Shown here in pieces: positions 26,301 through 36,207 of a stretch of DNA of 64,000 nucleotides. Within the stretch, counting starts at the first letter, position 1. Each line of letters starts with the position of its first letter. The position numbers were made by a program, and so were the translations under genes. The DNA comes from Paenibacillus profundus (lineage in GTDB: Bacteria; Bacillota; Bacilli; Paenibacillales; Paenibacillaceae): assembly GCF_021369635.1 (NCBI RefSeq), contig NZ_JAJNBZ010000023.1, positions 35,489-99,488 on the forward strand. Reading direction: 5' to 3'. The notes below the pieces were generated by a model. That model did no database searches, was not told the origin of the DNA, and saw nothing but the letters and a program-made list of their open reading frames with translations.

Positions 26301-27395
26301 ATGCTGTCACGGTGGTTCCGAAGTTCAAAAAGTGTAAAATGGGAGCTGCTCCTTACCTTTGTCATCTCGGGCTGCATTATTATGAGCGTTTTCTGGATTG
26401 GACTCGTATACGGCGGCACGTGGTATCAAGGCATGAACTGGTGGCTGTTCGGAATTTCGACTGTCATTATCGTGTCAATCATTATGGGGTATGTGGCAGG
26501 AGTGCGGCTGCAGCGGCGCTTGGATGTGCTTCACATCAGCATGATGCAGGTATTGAAAGGGAACTGGTCTGAACGGATTCCGCTTGGGGACGATGCGTCA
26601 TTCGATCGTCTGTATGAGGATTTTAATACGATGGTGGGGGCCATGGAGCAGAAGCTTCGCATTTTGCAAAAGCTGTCCGAGCAGCAAGTGATGGATCGGG
26701 AGCGGGAATGCGAAGCGGTCGTATTGGAGGAGCGCCGGCGGCTGGCGAGGGATTTGCATGATACAGTCAGCCAGCAGCTCTTCGCGCTGCATATGGCCTC
26801 CTCTTCATTGCCCAAAGTGATGGAAATGGACATGGATCGGGCGCGTCAAGTGGTGGAACATCTGATTCAGATGTCGCATACGGCTCAAAGGCAAATGCGC
26901 GGCTTAATCGCTCAGCTGCGCCCGCTTGAGTTGGATGGCCGCACACTGCAGGAGGCGCTTGAGCGTTGGTTCCCTGATTATTGCCGGCAGAATGGGCTGC
27001 AGGGCAAGATTGATATTGAACTGAATTATGAATTGTCTGAAGCGAAGGAGCATCAATGCTTCCTTATGATCCAGGAAGCGATGGCGAATGTCGTGAAGCA
27101 TGCGCAGGCGAAGCAGGTTACGCTGACGCTGCAGGAGACGCCGAATCAAGTGATTTTATCGGTCGGAGATGATGGCAAGGGCTTCGATCAGAAGAGCGCA
27201 TCTTTTAAAGCCGGGAGCTATGGATTGACGACAATGCGTGAACGGGTCGACAAGCTGGGCGGCCATATGGATTTGATAAGCCGGCCTGGTGCGGGAACGA
27301 CGATTCGGGTGCATATTCCGATATTCGAACATGAGGAGACCAAGGAAGCGCAGGAGCAATCCGAGGATTCTTCTTCTGCAGCGGACCGTGCATAG
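26301..27395 (+). CDS. liaS: LiaS/VraS-like sensor histidine kinase
   Basis: Intramembrane-type NarL-family kinase of 364 residues. Two membrane helices (LLLTFVISGCIIMSVFWIGL; LFGISTVIIVSIIMGYVAG) with a very short external loop, a HAMP-like linker, the phosphorylation site RRLARDLHDTVSQQLFALH (His near 153) and a HATPase domain (EAMANVVKHAQA, GDDGKGFD, GSYGLTTMRERV). The short loop implies it does not bind a ligand outside but responds through LiaF. It starts 7 nt after liaF and is followed by liaR. The C-terminal tail is acidic and rich in Ser/Glu. Confidence 0.92.
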   Translation: MLSRWFRSSKSVKWELLLTFVISGCIIMSVFWIGLVYGGTWYQGMNWWLFGISTVIIVSIIMGYVAGVRLQRRLDVLHISMMQVLKGNWSERIPLGDDASFDRLYEDFNTMVGAMEQKLRILQKLSEQQVMDRERECEAVVLEERRRLARDLHDTVSQQLFALHMASSSLPKVMEMDMDRARQVVEHLIQMSHTAQRQMRGLIAQLRPLELDGRTLQEALERWFPDYCRQNGLQGKIDIELNYELSEAKEHQCFLMIQEAMANVVKHAQAKQVTLTLQETPNQVILSVGDDGKGFDQKSASFKAGSYGLTTMRERVDKLGGHMDLISRPGAGTTIRVHIPIFEHEETKEAQEQSEDSSSAADRA

Positions 27396-27422
27396 ATGGT
27401 AGAAGAGACGGGGGGACAGCCG

Positions 27423-28088
27423 ATGGGAGACCGGATGACGGTATTTCTCGTGGACGATCATGAGATGGTAAGACTGGGGCTTAGAACGTATTTAATGCTG
27501 GATCCGAGTATTGACGTATTGGGCGAGGCCAGTGGAGGCGTTGAAGCGATTCAAGCCATACAAGCGATGGCTGCCCGCGAGGAGCCGGTGCCTGATTTGG
27601 TCTTGATGGACTTAATGATGCCGGATATGAACGGAGTAGAAGCGACGCGGGAGTTGATTGCTTCATTTCCGGAATTGAAGATTGTTATGCTGACGAGCTT
27701 TATGGAAGATGAGCAGGTCGTCGAAGCGATTCAAGCCGGTGCCGTCAGCTATGTGTTGAAGACGGTATCTGCTGAGGAGCTCGTTTACGCGCTTCGCGGG
27801 GCTTCGAAGGGAATGCCTGTGATGAGCGGAGAAGTGTCACAAGCGCTGACCCGCGGATTACGTAAACGCGCTGCACAGCCGGACGATGAGGGCTTGACCG
27901 AACGGGAGAAGGAAGTGCTGCTTCTTATTGCAGACGGAAAGGCGAACAAAGATATTTCCGAGGAACTTCATATTAGCATCAAGACGGTGAAGACGCACGT
28001 ATCCAATCTATTAATGAAATGCGAGCTGCAGGATCGCACTCAGCTTGCCGTCTTCGCCCACCGCAACGGATGGGTTAAAAGTGGATGA
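27423..28088 (+). CDS. liaR: LiaR/VraR-like response regulator
   Basis: NarL/FixJ-type regulator of 221 residues. Receiver domain with VFLVDDHEMVRLG, the phospho-acceptor in LVLMDLMMPDMNG (Asp near 62) and the KT switch lysine; LuxR-type HTH with LTEREKEVLLLIADGKANKDISEELHIS. The ATG at 27423 has GGGGGG 7 nt upstream; an ATG at 27396 touches the liaS stop but has no site. Target genes are not obvious in the window; autoregulation of liaF is usual in the family. Confidence 0.93.
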   Translation: MGDRMTVFLVDDHEMVRLGLRTYLMLDPSIDVLGEASGGVEAIQAIQAMAAREEPVPDLVLMDLMMPDMNGVEATRELIASFPELKIVMLTSFMEDEQVVEAIQAGAVSYVLKTVSAEELVYALRGASKGMPVMSGEVSQALTRGLRKRAAQPDDEGLTEREKEVLLLIADGKANKDISEELHISIKTVKTHVSNLLMKCELQDRTQLAVFAHRNGWVKSG

Positions 28089-28123
28089 CTTCGTCTATCC
28101 TATGTAACAGAGGGGGTAATGCC

Positions 28124-28540
28124 ATGCAGCTGTTACAGGGGAAGATGACAGGACGAAAATATGATACGAATGAACTTGTGAGGGAACTGGGGCCGCTTGG
28201 CTTCAGCATCGGCGGCAATTGGGATTATGCAGGCGGCAGCTTCGACTGCGCGCTGAACGACGAGCAAACGGTGTGGCTCAGGCTGCCTTTCCATGCGGTG
28301 AATGGCACTTTCGATGCTGACTCCGCTGAAACGGTCCTTGTCCAATTAGAGCGGCCGTATGTGTTGAAGCATCAGTATCAGACTGGAAATGATCCATCGG
28401 CGGATGCGCAGTTGTTCGGCAGTCTCGTTAACCAGTTTCAATCGCCGACAGATAAGGATGCTTCGCTGCAGGAAGAGGAGTTGAAGCTTGCCCGAGCAAA
28501 GCTTGACGAAGCCGAGGATAAGCTGGACACGAACAAGTAA
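28124..28540 (+). CDS. YugN-like family protein
   Basis: A 138-residue cytoplasmic protein similar to YugN of Bacillus: GFSIGGNWDYAGGSFDCAL, then VWLRLPFHAVNG and VQLERPYVLKHQYQTGND, NQFQSPTDKDA. Function unknown. The C-terminal 30 residues are a charged helix (EEELKLARAKLDEAEDKLD) that could be a coiled coil. ATG 28124 has AGAGGGGG 8 nt upstream. It overlaps or abuts liaR (36 nt apart) and shares its terminator, so it is probably co-transcribed with liaFSR. Confidence 0.75.
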   Translation: MQLLQGKMTGRKYDTNELVRELGPLGFSIGGNWDYAGGSFDCALNDEQTVWLRLPFHAVNGTFDADSAETVLVQLERPYVLKHQYQTGNDPSADAQLFGSLVNQFQSPTDKDASLQEEELKLARAKLDEAEDKLDTNK

Positions 28541-28596
28541 CGTGCGGAAGCGACAGCATAATTTTATTGATATATACAATAGGGCATCAATCGGTT

Positions 28597-28624
28597 AAAA
28601 CAGGTCTGGGGGCCTGTTTTTTTT
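28597..28624 (+). terminator. Terminator of the lia-yugN operon
   Basis: AACAGG pairs with CCTGTT around TCTGGGGG, followed by T8. Confidence 0.9.
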
Positions 28625-28689
28625 ATAAAAAATCTGATGGAAGATGTCTTTCACCTTAGAGTTGTCATGTTGCTCTTCCCGAAGAAGAT

Positions 28690-28790
28690 ATGCCTGTTCC
28701 TATCTCTTGTCTCACTCTCCCCATCATTCAGACAGGAAATCCCGCCTCGCCTCCTGAAGGATGGGGAGAATGAAGCAAAGAGGCTGATGA
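28690..28790. repeat. Imperfect palindromic element
   Basis: CTCCCCATCATTCAG (from about 28717) and CTGAAGGATGGGGAG (from about 28756) form a 14-of-15 stem around a GC-rich loop. Pairing continues outward with mismatches (CACT/AATG). No gene is supported in 28541-28950; open frames on both strands lack ribosome sites. A related sequence occurs at about 17450. Confidence 0.4.
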
Positions 28791-28951
28791 AGCGAATCAC
28801 CGTCAGTCTGAACGCACCACTGCACGAACGGAACATTTCGTTAATTATGAAGAGTCAGTGCCTTATTATTCTCATCAAGAAAAGCGTGACATCCTGTGTT
28901 AAACAGTCCCTAGGGAACGGCTCTTTATCTTTTATCGTGTTTTATAATGAT

Positions 28952-28968
28952 TTTAAGCTAAGTTTAAG
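28952..28968 (+). promoter_or_regulatory. Direct-repeat response-regulator box upstream of htrA
   Basis: TTTAAG-N5-TTTAAG: two hexamers 11 bp apart, the spacing used by OmpR/PhoB-type regulators. A TATATT at 28982-28987 could be the -10 box, placing the repeat over the -35 region. The OmpR-type regulator gene just downstream of htrA is the natural candidate. Confidence 0.45.
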
Positions 28969-29038
28969 GTTCATCATCCATTATATTAATATATCAACAC
29001 GATACTTTGATACGAGTTAACTCTAGGAGGTAAGCACT

Positions 29039-30700
29039 ATGGATGAACAACGACGCAAGTTTTTTTCAACATCCGATAAGGATTCTAATACATCATCTTC
29101 TACAGAGTCTATGAACAGACAGACTGCAGCTTATGAGGACCACGGCCGTGAGGATGAGACAGAACGCAAATCGCAAGAAGGCAGCCCTTATTATTACGCA
29201 TATGGCCCTTACCAATCGGTGAAAAATACGGACTCGGCATCGACGACATCCGTGGATCCTAAGGGGCGGATGAGCGACGTGCAAGTTACCCCGCCGAATC
29301 CAGTCAAGCCGATGCCTTTCTCTAGCGTAACGCAACACGAAGCAAGCCTAGGCGGCTATGCAGGCGGGGGAGCCGGCGGTGCTGGCGGTATGCCTCCTCA
29401 GGGGGCTCAAGGCAATTGGCAGTTCAATGAATCAAAGCGCAAGCGCGGAACATCATTCTTGACGATTTTCGCTTCTTTCATGGCGGGCGTGCTTGTCGTT
29501 GGTTCACTCATGTTCGCAGCAGATAAAACAAACCTGTTTACAGGCGACCAAGCGCTCGCCGGGAATGGAACCGCCGCAAGCGAGGCGCCGAACGCCGTCG
29601 TCACGAACGGTCCAGGCACGCCGTTCCCTGATGGAGCGAGCAGCGTAGCCGAAGTTGTCAAGCAGGCAAGTCCGGCTGTCGTTAAGATTGAAACGTATGC
29701 GAGAAGCGGTGGAGGCAGCCAAGGCAGCAACCCGTGGGCGGACGATCCGTTCTTCCGCCAGTTTTTTGGGGATTCTTACGGCAGCAATGGCAACTCCAGA
29801 CAAGATGCGCAGCAGCAGCTGCAGCCGCTCGGTGTCGGTACTGGCTTTATCTTTGATAAATCTGGATATATTTTAACAAATCAACACGTCGTTGAAGGCG
29901 GGGAAATGATTCAGGTGACGGTCGAAGGCTATAAGAAGCCGCTCAAGGCGGAGCTGCTTGGTCACAGCAAGGATTTGGACTTGGCCGTGTTGAAAATTAC
30001 GGGCGAGGGTGACTTCCCGATCGTTCCGCTCGGCAATTCCGATGCGACGCAAGTCGGCGACTGGATGGTAGCTATCGGGAACCCTTCCGGCTTCGACCAT
30101 TCGGTGACGGTTGGCGTGCTTAGCGCGCGCGAGCGTTCCATCGATGTCAATGATAACGGCAGCGCACGGAAGTACGAGCATCTGCTGCAGACGGACGCTT
30201 CCATTAACCCAGGGAACTCCGGCGGTCCGCTCCTGAACATGAAGGGCGAAGTCATCGGCATGAATGTGGCTGTCAGCAAGCAGGCGCAAGGGATTGGCTT
30301 TGCGATTCCGTCGAATATTATGAACAAAGTTGTGGATGACTTGAAGGCGAACAAGGAAATTGCGAAGGAGCCGGTTCCGTTCATCGGAGCTACACTGCAA
30401 ACCATGACAGAGGACTTTGCCAAGCAAATGGGCATTTCTAATATAGATGGCTCGCTCGTCAGGAACGTCCTGTTCGGTTCGCCTGCTTATGAGGCAGACC
30501 TGCGTGCTTATGACATCATTACAGGTATGGACGGCAAGAAGTTCGCGGCCAAAGAGGATTTGATCGAAGAAATAGGGAAAAAGAAAGTTGGCGATACCGT
30601 AACGCTGCAGATCACCCGCAATGGCAAAAATGCAGATGTGCAGGTTAAGATTGGTGACCGAAATAAATTTGAGAACCAATTGCAACAGCAGCAGCCTTAA
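29039..30700 (+). CDS. htrA: HtrA/DegP-type membrane-anchored serine protease
   Basis: Envelope quality-control protease of 553 residues. A cytoplasmic, low-complexity N-terminal region (~135 residues, Ser/Asn then Gly-rich) leads to one membrane helix (SFLTIFASFMAGVLVVGSLM). The trypsin-like domain holds the triad: His in LTNQHVVEG (~283), Asp in KDLDLAVLKI (~312), Ser in NPGNSGGPLLN (~393). A single PDZ domain and a Gln-rich tail follow. ATG 29039 has TAGGAGGTAAG upstream. A terminator separates it from the two-component genes that follow, a grouping that suggests they respond to envelope stress. Confidence 0.95.
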   Translation: MDEQRRKFFSTSDKDSNTSSSTESMNRQTAAYEDHGREDETERKSQEGSPYYYAYGPYQSVKNTDSASTTSVDPKGRMSDVQVTPPNPVKPMPFSSVTQHEASLGGYAGGGAGGAGGMPPQGAQGNWQFNESKRKRGTSFLTIFASFMAGVLVVGSLMFAADKTNLFTGDQALAGNGTAASEAPNAVVTNGPGTPFPDGASSVAEVVKQASPAVVKIETYARSGGGSQGSNPWADDPFFRQFFGDSYGSNGNSRQDAQQQLQPLGVGTGFIFDKSGYILTNQHVVEGGEMIQVTVEGYKKPLKAELLGHSKDLDLAVLKITGEGDFPIVPLGNSDATQVGDWMVAIGNPSGFDHSVTVGVLSARERSIDVNDNGSARKYEHLLQTDASINPGNSGGPLLNMKGEVIGMNVAVSKQAQGIGFAIPSNIMNKVVDDLKANKEIAKEPVPFIGATLQTMTEDFAKQMGISNIDGSLVRNVLFGSPAYEADLRAYDIITGMDGKKFAAKEDLIEEIGKKKVGDTVTLQITRNGKNADVQVKIGDRNKFENQLQQQQP

Positions 30701-30759
30701 GTGTGCCATTGCGGCAGCAGCGGTAAGGGTTGATTTTCCCGCTTATGCGTGACAACATA

Positions 30760-30800
30760 GGAAGCACAGAACTGCGACATGCAGTTCTTGGCTTCCTTTT
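30760..30800 (+). terminator. Terminator after htrA
   Basis: GGAAGC-AC-AGAACTGC pairs with GCAGTTCT-TG-GCTTCC around GACAT, then T4. Confidence 0.9.
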
Positions 30801-30864
30801 CGTATGGAAACAGGGTGAATGAACCTCTGCAGCCCTATATTATAAAAAAGAGAGGACTTACACG

Positions 30865-31551
30865 ATGCGTTCTAACATATTGGTTGTGGATGATGACGAG
30901 AAGATTACATCAATGCTTCGCCGGGGGCTCGTATTCGAAGGCTATGAAGTGCGCACAGCGTCGAACGGCACGGAAGGACTGCGGGAGATTATGATGCAGG
31001 AGCCAGAATTGGTCATTCTTGACGTCATGATGCCAGAGGTAGACGGATGGGAGGTGTGCCGCCGCATACGTGAAGCGGGCAGCGCCGTGCCGGTGCTTAT
31101 GCTGACGGCAAAGGATGAAGTGCAGGATCGGGTACGCGGATTGGACAATGGGGCCGATGATTATTTGGTCAAGCCGTTCGCTCTGGAGGAACTGCTCGCC
31201 CGCGTGCGCGCGCTTTTGCGCCGCCGTTCGGATAGTGAAGGGAGCTCCCATCGCCTGACCTTCGAAGATATCGTGCTCGATCTGCATACAAGGGAAGTGC
31301 AGCGGGACGGCAAGTCGGTCGAGCTGACGGCGAAGGAATTCGAGCTGCTGCATCTATTCATGCAGAACCCGAAGCGGGTGCTGCCGCGCGACATGATTAT
31401 GGAGAAAATATGGGGCTACGATTACAGCGGCGAATCGAACGTGCTTGAGGTATACATTGCGATGCTGCGGCAGAAGACGGAGGAGCATGGGGGGAAACGC
31501 ATCATACAGACGATCCGGGGAACGGGTTATGTGTTGAGAGGGGACAACTAG
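30865..31551 (+). CDS. OmpR/PhoB-family response regulator
   Basis: A 228-residue regulator with receiver domain (ILVVDDDEKI, LVILDVMMPEVDGWEV with Asp near 53, MLTAKDE, LVKPF) and winged-helix DNA-binding domain (LTAKEFELLHLFMQNPKRVLPRDMI, then RQKTEEHGGKRIIQTIRGTGYVL). It is followed 3 nt later by its kinase. Its position behind htrA recalls CssRS and YkoGH-type systems, but I cannot assign one. It may bind the TTTAAG direct repeat upstream of htrA. Confidence 0.93.
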   Translation: MRSNILVVDDDEKITSMLRRGLVFEGYEVRTASNGTEGLREIMMQEPELVILDVMMPEVDGWEVCRRIREAGSAVPVLMLTAKDEVQDRVRGLDNGADDYLVKPFALEELLARVRALLRRRSDSEGSSHRLTFEDIVLDLHTREVQRDGKSVELTAKEFELLHLFMQNPKRVLPRDMIMEKIWGYDYSGESNVLEVYIAMLRQKTEEHGGKRIIQTIRGTGYVLRGDN

Positions 31552-31554
31552 AGC

Positions 31555-33033
31555 ATGTCGATTCGTCTTCGCCTGACCGTATGGTATTCCGTTCTGCTGG
31601 CGTTTACGCTCTTTTTGTTCGGAATCTCGATTTATACGTTCGTCGATTATAATTTGTATGATGATATTAAGAAGCGGGTAAAAAGTGAGTTCGACCGTAT
31701 GTCGCTCGAACCGACGCTTGATTGGTTTAACGGAATCGATTTTGACGTGAATGAATCCGATGTGGCCCGGTTGATGAATCAAGATTTGTACATCCAAACG
31801 ATTAATTTTCGCAATCAGAAGACGATCAAATCGACTAAATTGGACCGCCTCGGCTTGAAGCTGCCTTTGCCTTTGAAGCCAAACCAAATTCGGCAAGGAT
31901 ACCGGAAAGTTGAAGTTCAAGGGCTTGAATTTCTAGTATATGAAAATGCGATTGTATTGAGGAACGGATCGACGATTGGCGCGTTGCAGGTTGCCGCCTT
32001 TACCGGGCATGAAGCCAGATTCACCAATGAGCTGCGCAGTATTCTCGTTACTGCATCGATGGTCACCCTTGTGCTTGCCTTTTCACTAGGGCTGTTCCTG
32101 GCGCAGAAGTCGCTCAGGCCGATCGGGAATATCATTCGGGCAACGAACCGCATTCAGAAGGGTGCGGACTTGAGCGTCCGCATTCCGCGCGAAGGACCGC
32201 CAGAGGATGAGATCGGTCAGTTGACGGACACGATCAACAGCATGCTCGGCCGCATGGAGACGTTCTATAACGAGTTGGATGATGCATATCTGGCGCAGCG
32301 GCGCTTTGTGTCTGACGCTTCTCATGAACTGCGGACGCCGCTGACGACTATTCGCGGGAACGTCGATTTGCTAGAAAAAATGTGGATTAATGAGGTCGCT
32401 TCTCCAGAGACGCTCCCATTGAGTGAACGGGAACGGGAGCAGATGTCTTTGGAAGCTCTGCGCGATATTGCGGATGAATCGCGCCGCATGAGCCGGTTGA
32501 TCAATGATATGCTATCGCTCGCCCGTGCGGATGCGGGTTACAATATGGACAAATCGCTCACCGAACTGAAGCCTTTAGTGGAGGAAGTCGTGCGCAGAGC
32601 TCAGTTTTTGCCGCGCAAAGCAGGGTGGGAGCTCGGTGATATTTCTGCATTGGACGATACGGTCGTCTATGGAAATAAAGATTATTTGCAGCAAATGCTG
32701 TTCATTTTCATCGAAAATGCATTCAAATATACAGATGAAGGATGCGTGCGCTTGGATGCGATTCGTCAGGATGAACAGATCGGGTTGAAAGTGAAAGATA
32801 CGGGCATGGGCATGAACGAGCAGGAGGTTCCGCATATATTCGAGCGCTTCTACCGTGCAGACGTATCCCGTGGAGTCACCTCAGGAACCGGTCTAGGCTT
32901 GTCGATTGCGAAATGGATTATCGACGAGCATCACGGCTCGGTTGAAGTGGTCACGAAGCCTGGGAAAGGAACAACATTCATTGTATGGCTGCCGTTAGCA
33001 TCGGTCGACGAGGAAGCTTCACTTCCGGTATAA
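31555..33033 (+). CDS. Sensor histidine kinase (two TM, HAMP)
   Basis: Partner kinase of the preceding regulator, 492 residues. First membrane helix at the N-terminus ([21 protein letters not shown]), an extracytoplasmic sensor of about 135 residues, second helix ([20 protein letters not shown]), HAMP, HisKA with [20 protein letters not shown] (His near 257), and HATPase with [15 protein letters not shown] and [13 protein letters not shown]. The sensor domain shows no known fold to me. In ArlS/CssS-like kinases the layout is the same. Translation is probably coupled to the regulator gene (start 3 nt after its stop). Confidence 0.93.
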   Translation: MSIRLRLTVWYSVLLAFTLFLFGISIYTFVDYNLYDDIKKRVKSEFDRMSLEPTLDWFNGIDFDVNESDVARLMNQDLYIQTINFRNQKTIKSTKLDRLGLKLPLPLKPNQIRQGYRKVEVQGLEFLVYENAIVLRNGSTIGALQVAAFTGHEARFTNELRSILVTASMVTLVLAFSLGLFLAQKSLRPIGNIIRATNRIQKGADLSVRIPREGPPEDEIGQLTDTINSMLGRMETFYNELDDAYLAQRRFVSDASHELRTPLTTIRGNVDLLEKMWINEVASPETLPLSEREREQMSLEALRDIADESRRMSRLINDMLSLARADAGYNMDKSLTELKPLVEEVVRRAQFLPRKAGWELGDISALDDTVVYGNKDYLQQMLFIFIENAFKYTDEGCVRLDAIRQDEQIGLKVKDTGMGMNEQEVPHIFERFYRADVSRGVTSGTGLGLSIAKWIIDEHHGSVEVVTKPGKGTTFIVWLPLASVDEEASLPV

Positions 33034-33077
33034 TAGAAAGGCAAGCTGAAGTGAAATCTAAGAAAGCAGGTGTACCG

Positions 33078-34028
33078 ATGGAAGTCGTGAAAATAACACC
33101 GCGAGGCTATTGCTACGGCGTTGTCGATGCGATGGTGCTGGCCCAACAGACGGCACGCAATCTGGATCTGCCTCGTCCGATTTATATATTAGGCATGATT
33201 GTTCATAACAGCCATGTGACAGATGCGTTCAATGAAGAGGGCATTATTACGCTGGACGGAAACAATCGTTTGGACATCCTCGATCAAGTGGAGTCTGGGA
33301 CGATCATCTTCACGGCGCACGGCGTGTCGCCGGAAGTCCGGCGCAAGGCGCGGGAGAAAGGGCTGACGACTGTTGACGCCACTTGTCCCGATGTAACCCG
33401 AACGCACGATTTGATTCGGGAGAAGACTGCCGAAGGCTATGAAATTATTTATATCGGCAAGAAGGGCCATCCGGAGCCGGAGGGCGCAATCGGTGTTGCA
33501 CCGGACAAGGTGCATCTGATTGAGAAGGAAGAAGAGATCGAATCGCTGTCCTTGACGGCGGAGCGCATAATCATTACGAATCAGACGACGATGAGCCAAT
33601 GGGATATCAAGCACATCATGAACCGTTTGATCGCTAAGTATCCCAAGGCTGAGATTCATAACGAAATATGCATGGCAACGCAGGAACGGCAGCATGCCGT
33701 AGCCGATCAGGCGAAGGGCTGCGACCTTCTTATCGTCGTCGGAGATCCGAGAAGCAACAACTCCAACCGTCTTGCGCAAGTGTCCGAGGAGATCGCCGGT
33801 GTGCGTGCGTACCGGATTGCAGACTTATCGGAGCTGGATCGGGAATGGCTGGACGGCGTGCAGGTCGTCGGGATCACATCTGGCGCTTCCACGCCGACGC
33901 CAATTACGAGAGAAGTTGCCAATTACTTAGAGCAGTACGACGAGAACAATCCGGACACATGGGAGAAGAAGCGCACCGTCAACATGCGCAAGCTTCTGCC
34001 GACCGTGAGAACGAAGTCTACAAAGTAA
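33078..34028 (+). CDS. ispH: 4-hydroxy-3-methylbut-2-enyl diphosphate reductase
   Basis: Last enzyme of the MEP isoprenoid pathway: reduces HMBPP to IPP and DMAPP with a [4Fe-4S] cluster. 316 residues. The three cluster cysteines are in PRGYCYGV (Cys12), VDATCPDV and NEICMATQ. Other marks: [36 protein letters not shown] 33078 follows AGCAGGTG; the open frame upstream overlaps the kinase gene and is not used. It may be read from the two-component operon since only 44 nt separate them. Confidence 0.96.
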   Translation: MEVVKITPRGYCYGVVDAMVLAQQTARNLDLPRPIYILGMIVHNSHVTDAFNEEGIITLDGNNRLDILDQVESGTIIFTAHGVSPEVRRKAREKGLTTVDATCPDVTRTHDLIREKTAEGYEIIYIGKKGHPEPEGAIGVAPDKVHLIEKEEEIESLSLTAERIIITNQTTMSQWDIKHIMNRLIAKYPKAEIHNEICMATQERQHAVADQAKGCDLLIVVGDPRSNNSNRLAQVSEEIAGVRAYRIADLSELDREWLDGVQVVGITSGASTPTPITREVANYLEQYDENNPDTWEKKRTVNMRKLLPTVRTKSTK

Positions 34029-34085
34029 TTTTTTATCTGGTATCTACATTAATAGGCAATCGCTGCCGGGAGAGGGAACGTGGAG

Positions 34086-34556
34086 ATGGCCGTGAAGAGA
34101 TGGTTTAAGTATCAGGCGTTGAAGCTCCTCAGAACACACGGTGGGGCTGCTCAGGTGGCCAAAGGATTCTGCATCGGACTGTTCATAGAAATGTTCACGC
34201 TGCCTACAGCCGGCTTGGCGTTCTTGCTTCTCTTCCCGTTGGTATACATGGTGCGGGGCCGGGTGGCGGCTGCTTTCATTGGCTTCGTGTTGGGAAAGGT
34301 AATCTACATTCCCGTCGCTGTCTTGAATGAAAGGGTAGGGCATTGGCTGTTGCCTTCGCATTGGACCGTGCACTTCTCCATGTTGCCGGAGTGGCTGAAC
34401 CATGTGCTTACGATCAATATGTATTTAATCGTCGGCGGCATCATTGACGGCGCCATTCTCGGTATTATGCTATATTTTCCGGTAAAGCAAGGCCTTCGGT
34501 TCATGCAGGAACGCCGCAGGCAGAAGCGCCGTTGGCGTCGTGCGGAAAGCCAATAG
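34086..34556 (+). CDS. DUF2062 membrane protein
   Basis: A 156-residue protein with three or four hydrophobic segments (GLAFLLLFPLVYMV; AAAFIGFVLGKVIYIPVAVL; LIVGGIIDGAILGIMLYF) and a basic C-terminal tail (QERRRQKRRWRRAES). It fits DUF2062, a small inner-membrane family of unknown function, sometimes linked to glycosyltransferases. I chose ATG 34086 (GAGAGGG about 9 nt upstream); GTG 34080 is an alternative. It lies 57 nt after ispH and ends in a terminator. Confidence 0.75.
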   Translation: MAVKRWFKYQALKLLRTHGGAAQVAKGFCIGLFIEMFTLPTAGLAFLLLFPLVYMVRGRVAAAFIGFVLGKVIYIPVAVLNERVGHWLLPSHWTVHFSMLPEWLNHVLTINMYLIVGGIIDGAILGIMLYFPVKQGLRFMQERRRQKRRWRRAESQ

Positions 34557-34564
34557 TTAAGAAG

Positions 34565-34627
34565 AGCTCTCTTCCATCTCAGCTCACCTCGCAAAGGGGG
34601 AATCGAGAATCGAAGAGGGCTTTTTTT
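34565..34627 (+). terminator. Terminator after the DUF2062 gene
   Basis: AGCTCTCTTC pairs with GAAGAGGGCT (one G-T pair) across a 37-nt internal region, followed by T7. Confidence 0.6.
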
Positions 34628-34679
34628 ATGGCGGGATGTTATCTTTTTCACATGGTAAGAAATTGGCTTAGATAGAGGG

Positions 34680-34708
34680 TTGACGATTTCCTTTCGTTTC
34701 GATATAGT
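34680..34708 (+). promoter_or_regulatory. Promoter of aroF
   Basis: TTGACG (34680-34685) and TATAGT (34703-34708) with a 17-nt spacer; the leader to the start codon is about 140 nt with no riboswitch I recognise. Confidence 0.6.
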
Positions 34709-34857
34709 TACTTTAATGATTAAAAGCTTAAAAGCGTATAAGCGTTGTAGCGGGAAAGAAGTGCGAGGATACTTCGTTCGGCACTGCTAATAATGTATAT
34801 GAATACTGCTTGCGCGGATAGCATTATCGAAACGATATATGGAAGGATGAATTTGTC

Positions 34858-35919
34858 ATGATCGTAATTGTATCCAATCATACGCCGGAAGAACGAATCG
34901 CGGATCTGGTCCGCGTAATCGAGAACGCCGGCAATCAGGCTCACATATCCCGAGGTACAGAACGTACCGTCATCGGTATCGTAGGGCAAGCGGAACCAAA
35001 ATTAGCAGAACAACTTAGACAGATGAAAGGCGTAGAGAACGTGGTGAAAATAACGAAATCATATAAATTGGCAAGCCGCGACTTCCATCCGGAGGATACC
35101 GTCATTGACATTCGCGGCGTTAAAATCGGCGGAGGCAATCTGGCCGTAATGGGCGGTCCGTGTGCCGTAGAATCTCCAGCTCAAATCGATGAAATCGCAC
35201 GCCTCGTGAAGGCTGCTGGCGGGCAAATATTGCGTGGGGGCGCATTCAAGCCGCGCACCGGTCCTTACAGCTTCCAAGGCGTCGGCGTAGAAGGGCTCGT
35301 CATGATGGCAGAAGCGGGACGCAAGCATGACCTGCTCACGATTACGGAGGTCATGACGCCGGATTATGTAGATATTTGTGCGGAATATGCGGATATTTTG
35401 CAGGTGGGCACGCGCAACATGCAGAACTTTGATTTGCTGCGCAAGCTAGGGGAATGCGGCAAGCCGGTATTGCTTAAGCGCGGCTTCAGCGCAACCTATG
35501 ATGAGTGGTTAAATGCGGCGGAATATATTTTAGCGGGAGGCAATCCGAACGTCATGCTGTGCGAACGGGGCATCCGCACGTTTGAAACGTATACGCGCAA
35601 TACGTTGGATCTGACCGCAATTCCGGTCATGAAGCAATTGAGCCATCTGCCGGTCATCTCGGATCCGAGCCATGGGACAGGCCGCCGCGAGCTGGTGGAG
35701 ACGATGTCGAAGGCGTCGGTCGCCGCAGGTGCGGACGGACTTATCATCGAGATGCACACCGATCCGGATCACTCCATGACAGGCGACGGGGTGCAATCGC
35801 TATTCCCTGATCAATTCGCGAACTTGCTGCGTGAATTGGAACAACTCGCGCCGCTGTGCGGCAAGACGTTCGATACGGAGAAGAAGGAGCCGGCTCATTT
35901 CGCAACATGGGTGAAATAG
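34858..35919 (+). CDS. aroF: DAHP synthase, type I-beta with N-terminal regulatory domain
   Basis: Condenses phosphoenolpyruvate and erythrose 4-phosphate, the first shikimate-pathway step. 353 residues: a ferredoxin-like regulatory domain (residues 1-70, [14 protein letters not shown]) as in Thermotoga/Listeria-type enzymes, then the TIM barrel with [51 protein letters not shown] and [15 protein letters not shown]. The N-terminal domain mediates feedback inhibition by aromatic amino acids in the family. Start ATG after GGAAGGATGAATTTGTC. Single gene flanked by its own promoter and terminator. Confidence 0.95.
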   Translation: MIVIVSNHTPEERIADLVRVIENAGNQAHISRGTERTVIGIVGQAEPKLAEQLRQMKGVENVVKITKSYKLASRDFHPEDTVIDIRGVKIGGGNLAVMGGPCAVESPAQIDEIARLVKAAGGQILRGGAFKPRTGPYSFQGVGVEGLVMMAEAGRKHDLLTITEVMTPDYVDICAEYADILQVGTRNMQNFDLLRKLGECGKPVLLKRGFSATYDEWLNAAEYILAGGNPNVMLCERGIRTFETYTRNTLDLTAIPVMKQLSHLPVISDPSHGTGRRELVETMSKASVAAGADGLIIEMHTDPDHSMTGDGVQSLFPDQFANLLRELEQLAPLCGKTFDTEKKEPAHFATWVK

Positions 35920-35952
35920 CGGCATCGTCCTTTTTTAGCATAAACATAGAGC

Positions 35953-35994
35953 AAAAACCGGTTCTTATCCTTTTAGGATGAACCGGTTTTTTTG
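35953..35994 (+). terminator. Terminator after aroF
   Basis: AAAAACCGGTTC pairs with GAACCGGTTTTT with an inner stem ATCC/GGAT; followed by T's. Nearly symmetric, so it may act on both strands. Confidence 0.95.
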
Positions 35995-36162
35995 TCGTTG
36001 TGATGAATTTTAACACAATAAATATGTAGAAAAGTGCAAATTAAAAATGGGTAGCGCAATTGTTGTTCTCAATAGGGAATGTACAAAATAAGCTCTTTAC
36101 TTCTTTGGATAATAGGATAAAGGCTGATTTTTTACATGAAAACAATGGAAAAAACGGTTATG

Positions 36163-36179
36163 TGTAAGGTTACCTGACA
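36163..36179 (+). promoter_or_regulatory. GlnR/TnrA box of glnA
   Basis: TGTAA-N7-TGACA fits TGTNAN7TNACA exactly. Its centre is about 73 nt upstream of the predicted transcription start. The half-site sequence TACCTGACATGA is repeated directly at 36193-36204. Confidence 0.7.
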
Positions 36180-36207
36180 TGAAAATAAAAAATACCTGAC
36201 ATGACTA

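Noticed and set aside
28637..29020. 127-codon plus-strand frame and a 61-codon minus-strand frame before htrA
   Set aside because: Both cover a palindromic repeat and the htrA promoter region, and neither has a ribosome binding site.
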